Below are positions 55,160-62,726 of a stretch of 64,000 nucleotides of DNA, one piece after another. This DNA comes from Promicromonospora thailandica (GTDB taxonomy: Bacteria; Actinomycetota; Actinomycetes; Actinomycetales; Cellulomonadaceae). The position numbers and the translations under genes are program-made. Every line of letters starts with the position of its first letter. Within the stretch, counting starts at the first letter, position 1. The stretch spans positions 186,001 through 250,000 of the forward strand of contig NZ_JAMTCS010000001.1 of the NCBI RefSeq assembly GCF_024171955.1, in the 5' to 3' direction. Below the pieces are notes generated by a model that saw only the letters and a list, made by a program, of their open reading frames with translations, was not told where the DNA came from and did not search any database.

Positions 55160-55221
55160 CGCCGAACGTAGGAGTTGTCGGCGCATGATCCGTCATGCGC
55201 CGACAACTCCTACGTCCGGCG
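55160..55221. terminator. 29-bp-arm palindrome between convergent genes
   Basis: Arms 55160-55188 and 55193-55221 pair with one mismatch around TCCG. It begins 7 bp after the hydrolase stop and ends 3 bp before the HupE-like stop. The arm contains CGTAGGAGTTGTCGG, shared in variant form with the palindrome inside the ABC ATPase gene (13249-13296). Confidence 0.88.
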
Positions 55222-55223
55222 GG

Positions 55224-56426
55224 TCACTGTCCCAGGAGGCGGGTCGTCAGCCAGTAGAGAGCCGTCGCCGCGATTGCCGTGGTGGTCACCGCTAGGGCCC
55301 AGCGGGCCACGCGCGGGGTTCGGGTGCGGAGCAGCGCCAGCAGCGGGAACGCCACCGCGACGATGCCGAGCTGCACCGCCTCGATGCCCACGTTGAACGA
55401 CAGCAGCGACCACAGCAGCGTCCACGACCACGCCGCGTCGATGCCGAGCGCCCCGGCGAACCCCAGGCCGTGCACCAGCCCGAACACGAACACGACCGGC
55501 AGGCGCCACCGGTCCCAGGCGGTGCGCTCCTCGCGGACGGCCGGCGCGCGCAGGCGCAGCGCGTCCCGCACCGACCCGTGCACGGTCGGGCCCCGTCGCA
55601 CCTGCCCCAGGTCCACGAGCGCCACGACGGCGATCGACGCCGCGATCACCGGCTCCACCACCGCCGCGGGCACCGAGACCACACCCAGCGCCGCGAGCAG
55701 GAACGTGACCGAGTGCGCCACGGTGAACGCGGTCGCCGTCCAGACCACGTCGCGCAGCCGGCGCGTGCCGATCAGCAGCGCCAGCAGGAACAGCACGTGG
55801 TCCGCCCCGAACAGCAGGTGCTCGCCGCCCAGCACGAAGAACTCCCCCATCTGCCGCAGCAGCCGGTGCTCCCCCGTGGTCAGGGTCGGCGACGCCGCGG
55901 TCAGCACCGCGGAGCCCTCCTCCTCGTCGAGCGCGTAGCGGACGATCGTCTCGGTCGAGTGCACGAACGACTCGGCGTCCGGGAACAGGGCGCTGGAGAT
56001 CTCGTGGGTGCCCTCGGGCTCACCGGCGCACGCGAAGGCGTACGTGAGCGAGGCGTAGGCCCGCTCGCCCCGCTCCACCACGTCGACGTCCGCGAGCGCC
56101 GGGGTGCACGGCACGCCGTCGTAGGCGACTGCGAACCGGCCGGTGACGTACTCGTCGACGTCGTCCCGGTGCTCGTCGAGCTGCGCGAGCTGGGCCTCGC
56201 GGCCGGTGGCCTCGTACGCCTCGGCCCGGAGCCAGGCCGACTTCATGAGCAGGTCGTACTCGAGGTCCAGCACGGCGGACACGTCGGCCGTGCTGCCCGA
56301 CGGCGCCGCGGTCACCTGGGCGTACACGTCGCTCGTCGCGTCGTGCGCCCACGCGACGGACCCTGCGACGGGGCTGCTCACCAGAGCGAGCAGCCCCGCC
56401 AGGGCCAGCGAGCGCCGGAGCGTCAC
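55224..56426 (-). CDS. HupE/UreJ_2-family membrane protein
   Basis: A 400-residue secreted-then-membrane protein. A signal peptide (MTLRRSLALAGLLALVSS) is followed by an extracytoplasmic beta-rich domain of about 170 residues. Six or so helices follow with GGEHLLFGADHVLFLLALL, TVAHSVTFLLAALG and FVFGLVHGLGFAGALG; their His residues suggest metal (Ni/Co/Cu) handling. The GTG at 56426 overlaps the stop of the phosphoesterase gene (GTGA), giving a clean signal peptide; a longer start at 56447 is disfavoured. Metal transport is a family-level inference. Confidence 0.86.
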   Translation of the reverse strand: MTLRRSLALAGLLALVSSPVAGSVAWAHDATSDVYAQVTAAPSGSTADVSAVLDLEYDLLMKSAWLRAEAYEATGREAQLAQLDEHRDDVDEYVTGRFAVAYDGVPCTPALADVDVVERGERAYASLTYAFACAGEPEGTHEISSALFPDAESFVHSTETIVRYALDEEEGSAVLTAASPTLTTGEHRLLRQMGEFFVLGGEHLLFGADHVLFLLALLIGTRRLRDVVWTATAFTVAHSVTFLLAALGVVSVPAAVVEPVIAASIAVVALVDLGQVRRGPTVHGSVRDALRLRAPAVREERTAWDRWRLPVVFVFGLVHGLGFAGALGIDAAWSWTLLWSLLSFNVGIEAVQLGIVAVAFPLLALLRTRTPRVARWALAVTTTAIAATALYWLTTRLLGQ

Positions 56427-59400
56427 CGGCGCGCCGTCGTGAACCACGCCGGCGACGCCGTCGCGGTGCCGCCCCCGGAGGTGCGGGCCGTGACGAACCA
56501 GGCGTAGGTGCGGCCGGGCTTGAGCCCGGTCCAGTGGACCGAGGCCGTCCGGCCGGAGGCCACGACGTCGCGCCCGATCTCACGCACGGGGTCGTAGAGG
56601 ACCACCGACTCGGTGGCGAACGACGTGGTGCGGGAGGTCAGGTCGACCGGCAGCACCATGTTGTCCTCGCGGCCGTCGTACCGGTGCTCGGTGTCGTACT
56701 CGGTGGCGCCGAACTCACCGAGCAGCGGGGAGTAGGTGTCCACCGACATCTCGCCGCGGTCGACGTCGAACTGGAGCATGCGGAAGAAGGAGGCGCCGAG
56801 CTGGAGCTGGTCGGCCGGGTCGTAGCCGCCGATCCGGTCGAGCCCGACCCGGCCCGCGGCGACCGTGTAGAACTGGTAGTCCGCGAGCAGCTCGACCACG
56901 CCGCCGCCGATGTCGCCGATCACGGGCGGGCGCACGTTGGTGCCCACGCCGTGCCGGTGCCCGGCGAGCACGAGGAAGACGTTCGGGTTGTCCTTGACCA
57001 GCAGGTTGTAGAGCAGCGGTCCGTCGGACCCGCCGAAGGCGGCCCCGCGCCCGTCGGGCGCGGAGGACGGCTCGAGGTAGTCGTGGGTGAGCAGGATGCC
57101 GTTGCGGTCGGGGTACCGCTCGAAGATCGACGCCGCCCACTCGGCCTCGTCCCGCGTCACGCCGTAGGACAGGCCGACGGAGACGAAGTCGAGGCCGCCG
57201 GCCGAGAACAGGTCGTAGTGGTTCTCGTTCGAGCCGGGCTCCATGACGCCGCCGTACGAGGCGTTCTCCCAGCCCTCCGACAGCGCCTCGTACCGGTCCG
57301 GGCCGAAGTACTGGTCGTAGAGCGTCGGGTCGGTGCCGGACTGGTTGTCGTGGTTGCCCGCGACGACGCCGTTGGGGATGCCCGCCGCGTCGATCCGGCC
57401 CTGGGCCTGCGAGGCGAACTCGAGCTCACCGATCACCTGGTCCTCCATCTCGGGCGGGAAGGCCCGGATGTTGTTCTCGATGATGTCGCCGGTGTGGGCC
57501 ACGTAGGCGATCTTGCGCTCGTCGGCGTTGTCGACGATCCAGTCCATGACGCCCTCGTAACCCTGCGCCCACACGGCGCGCTCCTCGGGCGTCTCCTGCT
57601 CGACGGCACCCTCGGACAGGTACTGCGTGTCGGTGTAGTGGACGATCGAGAAGTCGTAGTCCTCGGGGTCCTCGAACCGGTCGCCGTCGCCCGCGTCGAT
57701 GTCGTCGGCGAAGGGGTCCTCACCGGTGACCAGCGCGTGCACGGTGCCGCGGTCCACGTGGTCCCGGGTGACGGTGCCCTCCAGGACCGTCGGGCCGTCG
57801 ACGGCGCCGCGCGCCGCGGCGACGACGTCCCACGCGTCCGTGTCCGGGTTCCAGGCGCGCAGGGTGACCAGGCGGGCGGGGTCGGCGGTGCCCTCCCAGC
57901 GCAGCACGGGGGCCTCGACGTGGCCGCGGACGGGCACGTCGAACCGCTGGTAGGTCACGTCGGCCGACGCCGGCGCCTGCGCGGAGCGGCCGTCGCCGGG
58001 GGCCAGCGGCCTGGTGTCGATCTTCCGCTGCCCGCGCACGTCCAGCGTGGTGGGCACCTCGGCGGCGGTGCCCTGCCAGGCCTTGTTCAGGGTCAGGATC
58101 TCCGCGGCCGAGAACCGAGCGGTGACGCGGCCGCCGTCCGGCTCCGCGACCTTCGCCCGCAGCGTCGCGGTGCGTCCCACGCCGGAGGTGCCGGACGCCG
58201 GCGCGACGTCCGCGGGCACGTCCGGCACGCCGGCGCTCACGAACGTGACCTCGTGGGTCACCGCGTTGCCGAGGCCGTCCGTCGCCGAGACCGCGAGCGT
58301 GTGCTCGCCCGCGGTCAGGCCCGGACCCACGAGGTCGCCCACCGCGACCGCCGCGCCGTCGAGCGTGACGTCCGGGCCCTCGGTCACGCCGGAGGCGTCC
58401 TCGACCGAGACCGCGAGCGGCACGGCCGAGGTGAGCCGGTCGCCGTCGGCCGGTGTCGCGGAGACGAGCGCGGGGCCGGTGTTGTCGGTGAACAGGGCAC
58501 GCGTGGCGGTCTCTCCCGTGGTCGAGGTCGCCGCGAGCTCGTGCTCGCCGTCGGGCAGCGTGGTGGTGTCGAGGTCGGCACGCAGGCCGCGCGCGGGCGC
58601 GTCGACCTCGAACGTCACCGTGATCTCGCGCAGCAGGTTCGCGTTCGAGCCGCACGTGCCGTCGCCCATGGCGTACGAGGGCTTGAGGCCGACGCCGGCC
58701 GCGGCGCCCGCCGCGGGCGTGAGCGCCAGGCCCGAGAGCGTGAAGTCGTCGCGGTTGCAGTCGTCCTGGAAGGTGCCGGTGACCACCCGGACCGTGTTCT
58801 CGCCGGGCCGCAGCCACTCGTTCGGGAACGTGACGTCGGCACGCTCGCTCGCGTACGAGCCGCCCAGCGGCGTCTCGATCCCGTTGACCACGAGCAGGTT
58901 GGCGGCGGCGCCGTCGACGGAGTTCGAGCCGACGTCGAACGAGAACGCCGCGTCGCCCGCGCCGAGGGTCTCGGTGGCGTCGAGCGGGTCGCCGTCGACC
59001 GTCAGCGCGGCCGTGGCACCCTCGCCGTCCGCGGGGCGCGCACCCGTGACGACGACGCCGCCGTGCGCCAGGGTGCCGTCGACCGGGGTGAGCAGCGGGG
59101 CGCCCGCCGGGGCGTTGTTCACCCGGACGGTGTGCTCCGTGGTGTCGCCCGAGGCGGTGCGCGCCTCGACCGTGTGCTCCCCGTTGGTCAGCGTGGTGGT
59201 GTCGAGGTCGGCGGCCAGGCCCGTGGTGCCCTGCGGGTCGCCCTGCACGAAGAACGTGAGCTCGGCACGCAGCAGGAGGCTCGTGTTGGAGCCGCAGCTC
59301 CCGTCGCCGAACGAGTAGGTGTACTCGTTCTCCTCGCCGTCGGCCAGCTCGCCGAGCGGGGCGAGCGTGAAGTCCGACAGCACGAAGTCGTCGTGGTTGG

Positions 59401-59926
59401 AGCCGCAGCTCGTCTCGATCGCCCCGACCACCACCTCGACGGTGTTCTCGCCGGTGACGAGCTGCTCGTTCGGCACCTCCAGCTCGACGCGCTCGCTCAC
59501 GGCGTCGGGCAGGAGGATCGGCTCGCCGCCGTTGACCGAGACGTGGCTGCCGTAGCGCGCCTCGACGGAGTTGCTGCCCACCTCGTAGGAGAGCACCGAC
59601 GTGCCCTGCGTCTCCGCGGCACCCGGCACGTCCGCGCCGTCGACGGTGAGCCGCACGACGTCGTCGCCCGGCGCCACCGGCTCGGCCGCCACGGGCACGG
59701 TGCCCTCGAGGAAGGCCCCGTCGCGCGGGGTCAGGAGCGGGCCGCCCGGGTCGGGCGCGGGCGCCGTCGTCCCGCCGGGCCGCGGGCCCGCCTCGGCGGG
59801 CGCGGCGGACGACGACGTCGCCGCCCAGCCCGTCGCCGCCAGCGTGACCGCCGTGACCGCCGCGACGAGACCGGCCTGCTGCCGTCGCCGCCGTCCGGCT
59901 CTCTCGTTCCTGGTGACTGGCCGCAT
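56423..59926 (-). CDS. Large secreted modular metallophosphoesterase
   Basis: A 1167-residue exported enzyme. An Arg-rich signal peptide (about 1-40) is followed by two copies of a module. Each copy has an LTPxDG...LTVDG Ig-like lead (about 60-105, 275-318) and a beta-sandwich with VGSNSV, a conserved GENTV segment and GDGxCGSN (about 110-235, 325-445). A third Ig-like unit and a further beta region follow. The calcineurin-like domain (about 755-1075) has YTDTQYL, HTGDIIE, GNHDNQSG, LTHDYLE and AGHRHG, which supply the metal ligands. A C-terminal fibronectin-like domain ends the protein. Probably scavenges phosphate from nucleotides or phosphodiesters at the cell surface. Coupled to the HupE-like gene. 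Confidence 0.9.
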   Translation of the reverse strand: MRPVTRNERAGRRRRQQAGLVAAVTAVTLAATGWAATSSSAAPAEAGPRPGGTTAPAPDPGGPLLTPRDGAFLEGTVPVAAEPVAPGDDVVRLTVDGADVPGAAETQGTSVLSYEVGSNSVEARYGSHVSVNGGEPILLPDAVSERVELEVPNEQLVTGENTVEVVVGAIETSCGSNHDDFVLSDFTLAPLGELADGEENEYTYSFGDGSCGSNTSLLLRAELTFFVQGDPQGTTGLAADLDTTTLTNGEHTVEARTASGDTTEHTVRVNNAPAGAPLLTPVDGTLAHGGVVVTGARPADGEGATAALTVDGDPLDATETLGAGDAAFSFDVGSNSVDGAAANLLVVNGIETPLGGSYASERADVTFPNEWLRPGENTVRVVTGTFQDDCNRDDFTLSGLALTPAAGAAAGVGLKPSYAMGDGTCGSNANLLREITVTFEVDAPARGLRADLDTTTLPDGEHELAATSTTGETATRALFTDNTGPALVSATPADGDRLTSAVPLAVSVEDASGVTEGPDVTLDGAAVAVGDLVGPGLTAGEHTLAVSATDGLGNAVTHEVTFVSAGVPDVPADVAPASGTSGVGRTATLRAKVAEPDGGRVTARFSAAEILTLNKAWQGTAAEVPTTLDVRGQRKIDTRPLAPGDGRSAQAPASADVTYQRFDVPVRGHVEAPVLRWEGTADPARLVTLRAWNPDTDAWDVVAAARGAVDGPTVLEGTVTRDHVDRGTVHALVTGEDPFADDIDAGDGDRFEDPEDYDFSIVHYTDTQYLSEGAVEQETPEERAVWAQGYEGVMDWIVDNADERKIAYVAHTGDIIENNIRAFPPEMEDQVIGELEFASQAQGRIDAAGIPNGVVAGNHDNQSGTDPTLYDQYFGPDRYEALSEGWENASYGGVMEPGSNENHYDLFSAGGLDFVSVGLSYGVTRDEAEWAASIFERYPDRNGILLTHDYLEPSSAPDGRGAAFGGSDGPLLYNLLVKDNPNVFLVLAGHRHGVGTNVRPPVIGDIGGGVVELLADYQFYTVAAGRVGLDRIGGYDPADQLQLGASFFRMLQFDVDRGEMSVDTYSPLLGEFGATEYDTEHRYDGREDNMVLPVDLTSRTTSFATESVVLYDPVREIGRDVVASGRTASVHWTGLKPGRTYAWFVTARTSGGGTATASPAWFTTARR

Positions 59927-60070
59927 GGCCGCCCTCTCTGTTGGTCGCAGCACCCTGGTGGGTGCGGGGCGGCCCGGAGCACGCCCGGACCACAACCTGG
60001 ACCGGCCGGGTGAACGGGACGGATGCGGCAGGCAACAACCGGACGAACTGTCTGCTACCAGGACGAAGAA

Positions 60071-60106
60071 CGGCGAAGGCCCCCACCGTGGTGGGGGCCT
60101 TCGCCG
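60071..60106 (-). terminator. Strong hairpin after tRNA-Lys copy 1
   Basis: Perfect 17-bp arms (CGGCGAAGGCCCCCACC and complement) with a tight loop, 8 bp from the tRNA 3' end and 145 bp before the phosphoesterase start. Confidence 0.85.
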
Positions 60107-60113
60107 TGTGCTG

Positions 60114-60186
<73 letters not shown>

Positions 60187-60311
60187 CTGCCTGCGACGGA
60201 AAGATTACCAGGGCCCGGAGGCTCCCGCGCACCTGATGTCTCCGTCCACGACGGGCCGCGGAACGCCCCTGTGCCGGTGGGCAGAAGGGGGCCTGGAGAC
60301 CGTCGTGCTGG

Positions 60312-60384
<73 letters not shown>

Positions 60385-60474
60385 GCAACGGGGAGAAACA
60401 CTACCAGGACCAGCGGCGTCACCGGTAACCGAAAGAACGCCGCCGGCCTGTGAACTGCGCGACAGGCGGGCCGC

Positions 60475-60840
60475 CTACAGGTACAGGCCCGTGGCGCCGT
60501 CGGCCTCGTCGTTCTCGGCCACGCCGTGCACGTCCCGCTCCCGCAGCAGCACGTAGTCCGTGCCGCCCAGATCCACCTCGGCCCGGTCCTCGGGGTCGAA
60601 CAGCACACGGTCGCCCACGTCGACCTGACGCACGTGCTCGCCCTTGGCCACGACGGTCGCCCACGCGAGCCGCTTCGGCCCGACGGCGGTCGCCGGGATC
60701 ACCAGCCCCGCCGTCGACTGCCGCTCCGCCGAGTCGGTCTCGGGCTGGACCAGCAGCCGGTCGTGCAGCATGCGGATGGGGAGGTTGCCGGGGGCCGTCA
60801 CGGTGCCCGCCCCGGCGTTCGGCGTCGCGGAGGTGCTCAC
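60475..60840 (-). CDS. GroES-like co-chaperonin family protein
   Basis: A 121-residue GroES-fold protein. After about 20 variable residues, LPIRMLHDRLLVQPETDSAE and GLVIPATAVGPKRLAWATVV mark the domain, with VDVGDRVLFDPEDRAEVDLG and DYVLLRERDV closing it. It is longer than canonical GroES at both ends, and no groEL is adjacent. It is probably the divergent actinobacterial paralog rather than the main co-chaperonin. The GTG start stands 6 nt after a TAGCGT box. Confidence 0.82.
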   Translation of the reverse strand: MSTSATPNAGAGTVTAPGNLPIRMLHDRLLVQPETDSAERQSTAGLVIPATAVGPKRLAWATVVAKGEHVRQVDVGDRVLFDPEDRAEVDLGGTDYVLLRERDVHGVAENDEADGATGLYL

Positions 60841-60846
60841 GGGACA

Positions 60847-60870
60847 ACGCTACGCGACGGCGACTACGGT
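60847..60870. promoter_or_regulatory. Back-to-back -10 boxes of the GroES-like and bcp genes
   Basis: Minus strand TAGCGT (60852-60847) lies 6 nt before the GroES-like GTG. Plus strand TACGGT (60865-60870) lies 7 nt before the bcp ATG. The whole divergent gap is only 37 bp, so the promoters overlap and both mRNAs are probably leaderless. Confidence 0.55.
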
Positions 60871-60877
60871 TACGGGC

Positions 60878-61357
60878 ATGACGACTCGCCTCGAGCCCGG
60901 GGACAAGGCCCCCGACTTCACCCTCCCGACCGCCGACGGCGGCACCGTCCGCCTCGCCGACCTCGCGGCCGGCACCGACAAGGGCGTGATCGTGTACTTC
61001 TACCCGGCCGCCGCGACGCCGGGCTGCACCAAGGAGGCGTGCGACTTCCGCGACTCGGAGGCGTCGCTGCAGGGCGCGGGGTACGCCGTCGTCGGCATCT
61101 CGCCCGACAAGGTCGCCAAGCTCGCGAAGTTCGCGCAGGACGAGTCGCTGACCTTCCCGCTGGCCTCCGACGAGGAGCACGCGACGCTGGAGGCGTACGG
61201 GGCCTGGGGCGAGAAGCAGAACTACGGCAAGACGTACGTGGGCGTGATCCGCTCCACGGTCGTGGTGAACCCGGACCTGACGGTCGCCGAGGCGTTCTAC
61301 AACGTGCGGGCGACGGGTCACGTCGCGCGGGTGCGCAAGACCCTCGGGCTCGACTAG
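60878..61357 (+). CDS. bcp: Thioredoxin-dependent thiol peroxidase (Bcp/PrxQ peroxiredoxin)
   Basis: A 159-residue peroxiredoxin reducing H2O2 and organic peroxides. The peroxidatic centre is ATPGCTKEACDF, with the peroxidatic Cys and, five residues later, the resolving Cys of the atypical two-Cys PrxQ type. LEPGDKAPDFTLP opens the fold and GVIRSTVVVNPD is near the C-terminus. ATG at 60878 follows a TACGGT box by 7 nt. Its TAG stop overlaps the next gene's GTG by one base (TAGTG). Confidence 0.94.
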   Translation: MTTRLEPGDKAPDFTLPTADGGTVRLADLAAGTDKGVIVYFYPAAATPGCTKEACDFRDSEASLQGAGYAVVGISPDKVAKLAKFAQDESLTFPLASDEEHATLEAYGAWGEKQNYGKTYVGVIRSTVVVNPDLTVAEAFYNVRATGHVARVRKTLGLD

Positions 61358-62568
61358 TGCCCTCCCCCGCCGACCTGCTGAACCTCGACGACGAGCTCAG
61401 CGCCACCGAGCTGGCCACGCGCGACCGAATCCGGGAGTTCGTGGACCGCCGGGTGCGGCCGGACATCGCGCGGTGGTTCGCCGACGCGTACTTCCCGCGC
61501 GAGCTCGTGCCCGAGCTGGGCGAGCTGGGCGTGCTCGGCATGCACCTGGACGGGTACGGCTGCGCGGGGCGGTCCGCCGTCGAGTACGGGCTGGCGGCCC
61601 AGGAGCTGGAGGCGGGCGACTCCGGCATCCGCACGTTCGTCTCGGTGCAGGGGTCGCTCGCGATGTCGGCGATCCACAAGCACGGTTCCGAGGCGCAGAA
61701 GCAGCACTGGCTGCCCCGCATGGCCACGGGCGAGGTGGTGGGCTGCTTCGGCCTCACCGAGCCGGGGGCGGGCTCCGACCCGGCGAGCATGACCACGCGG
61801 GCGCGCTTCGCGCCCGGCGCCGAGGGCGGGGACGCCGGCGGCGAGTGGGTGCTCGACGGCGCCAAGCGCTGGATCGGCATGGCCTCGTTCGCCGACGTCG
61901 CGATCATCTGGGCCAAGGTCCGCGAGCCGCGCGACGACGGCACCGAGCGGGACCGGGTGCGCGGCTTCGTGGTGCCGACCTCGACCCCCGGGTTCACCGC
62001 GGTGCCGATCGAGCCGAAGCTCTCCATGCGCGCGTCGGTGCAGTGCGACGTCACGCTCGACGGCGTCCGCCTGCCCGCCGACGCGATCCTGCCGGAGCAC
62101 CCGGGCCTCGCGGGCCCGTTCGCCTGCCTGGACGAGGCCCGGTACGGGATCGTGTGGGGCGCCGTGGGCGCCGCGCGGGACTCGTTCGAGGCCGCGCTGG
62201 CCTACGCGCAGGGCCGGGAGCAGTTCGGTACGCCGGTCGCTGGCTTCCAGCTCACGCAGGCCAAGCTGGTCGACATGGCGCTGGAGATCACCAAGGCCCA
62301 GCTCCTGGCGCTGCGCCTCGGCCGGCTCAAGGACGCCGGACGCCTCGAGGCGCACATGATCTCGGCGGGCAAGCTGAACAACGCGCGCGTCGCGATCGAC
62401 GTGTGCCGCCAGGCCCGCACGGTGCTGGGCGGCAACGGTGTGACGCTCGACCACTCGCCGATGCGGCACGCCAGCAACCTGGAGTCGGTGCGCACGTACG
62501 AGGGCACCGACGAGGTGCACACCCTCGTGCTGGGCCGGCACCTGACGGGACTCGCGGCATTCCGCTGA
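61357..62568 (+). CDS. Acyl-CoA dehydrogenase (glutaryl-CoA dehydrogenase-like)
   Basis: A 403-residue FAD-dependent acyl-CoA dehydrogenase. The N-terminal helical domain ends near SGIRTFVSVQGSLAMSAI, followed by the FAD segment GCFGLTEPGAGSDP (about 123-136), the WIGMASFADVAIIWAK strand domain, and the catalytic-base region YEGTDEVHTLVLGR near residue 386. The glutamate position and VQGSLAM match glutaryl-CoA dehydrogenase-like members. The exact substrate is uncertain, and no lysine-degradation genes are nearby. The GTG start overlaps the bcp stop. Confidence 0.9.
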   Translation: MPSPADLLNLDDELSATELATRDRIREFVDRRVRPDIARWFADAYFPRELVPELGELGVLGMHLDGYGCAGRSAVEYGLAAQELEAGDSGIRTFVSVQGSLAMSAIHKHGSEAQKQHWLPRMATGEVVGCFGLTEPGAGSDPASMTTRARFAPGAEGGDAGGEWVLDGAKRWIGMASFADVAIIWAKVREPRDDGTERDRVRGFVVPTSTPGFTAVPIEPKLSMRASVQCDVTLDGVRLPADAILPEHPGLAGPFACLDEARYGIVWGAVGAARDSFEAALAYAQGREQFGTPVAGFQLTQAKLVDMALEITKAQLLALRLGRLKDAGRLEAHMISAGKLNNARVAIDVCRQARTVLGGNGVTLDHSPMRHASNLESVRTYEGTDEVHTLVLGRHLTGLAAFR

Positions 62569-62603
62569 CCTGCGGGGGCGTCAGCCCGTAGACTGTGCGC
62601 CGC

Positions 62604-62685
62604 GCGCGAGTGGCGTAATTGGCAGCCGCGCCAGGTTTAGGTCCTGGTGTCCTCGGACGTGCGGGTTCGAGTCCCGCCTCGCGCA
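62604..62685 (+). tRNA. tRNA-Leu (UAG)
   Basis: An 82-nt class II tRNA with acceptor GCGCGAG/CTCGCGC, anticodon stem CCAGG/CCTGG and loop TTTAGGT (anticodon TAG). It has a long variable arm (TGTCCTCGGACGT) and a GGTTCGAGT T-loop. CCA is not encoded. Confidence 0.94.
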
Positions 62686-62692
62686 CCCCCCT

Positions 62693-62720
62693 GCGGCCGG
62701 CTGCGACGGCAGCCGGCCGC
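62693..62720. terminator. Terminator between tRNA-Leu and glycosyltransferase
   Basis: A perfect 12-bp stem GCGGCCGGCTGC / GCAGCCGGCCGC with a GACG loop, serving both convergent genes. Confidence 0.8.
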
Positions 62721-62726
62721 CCTCCC

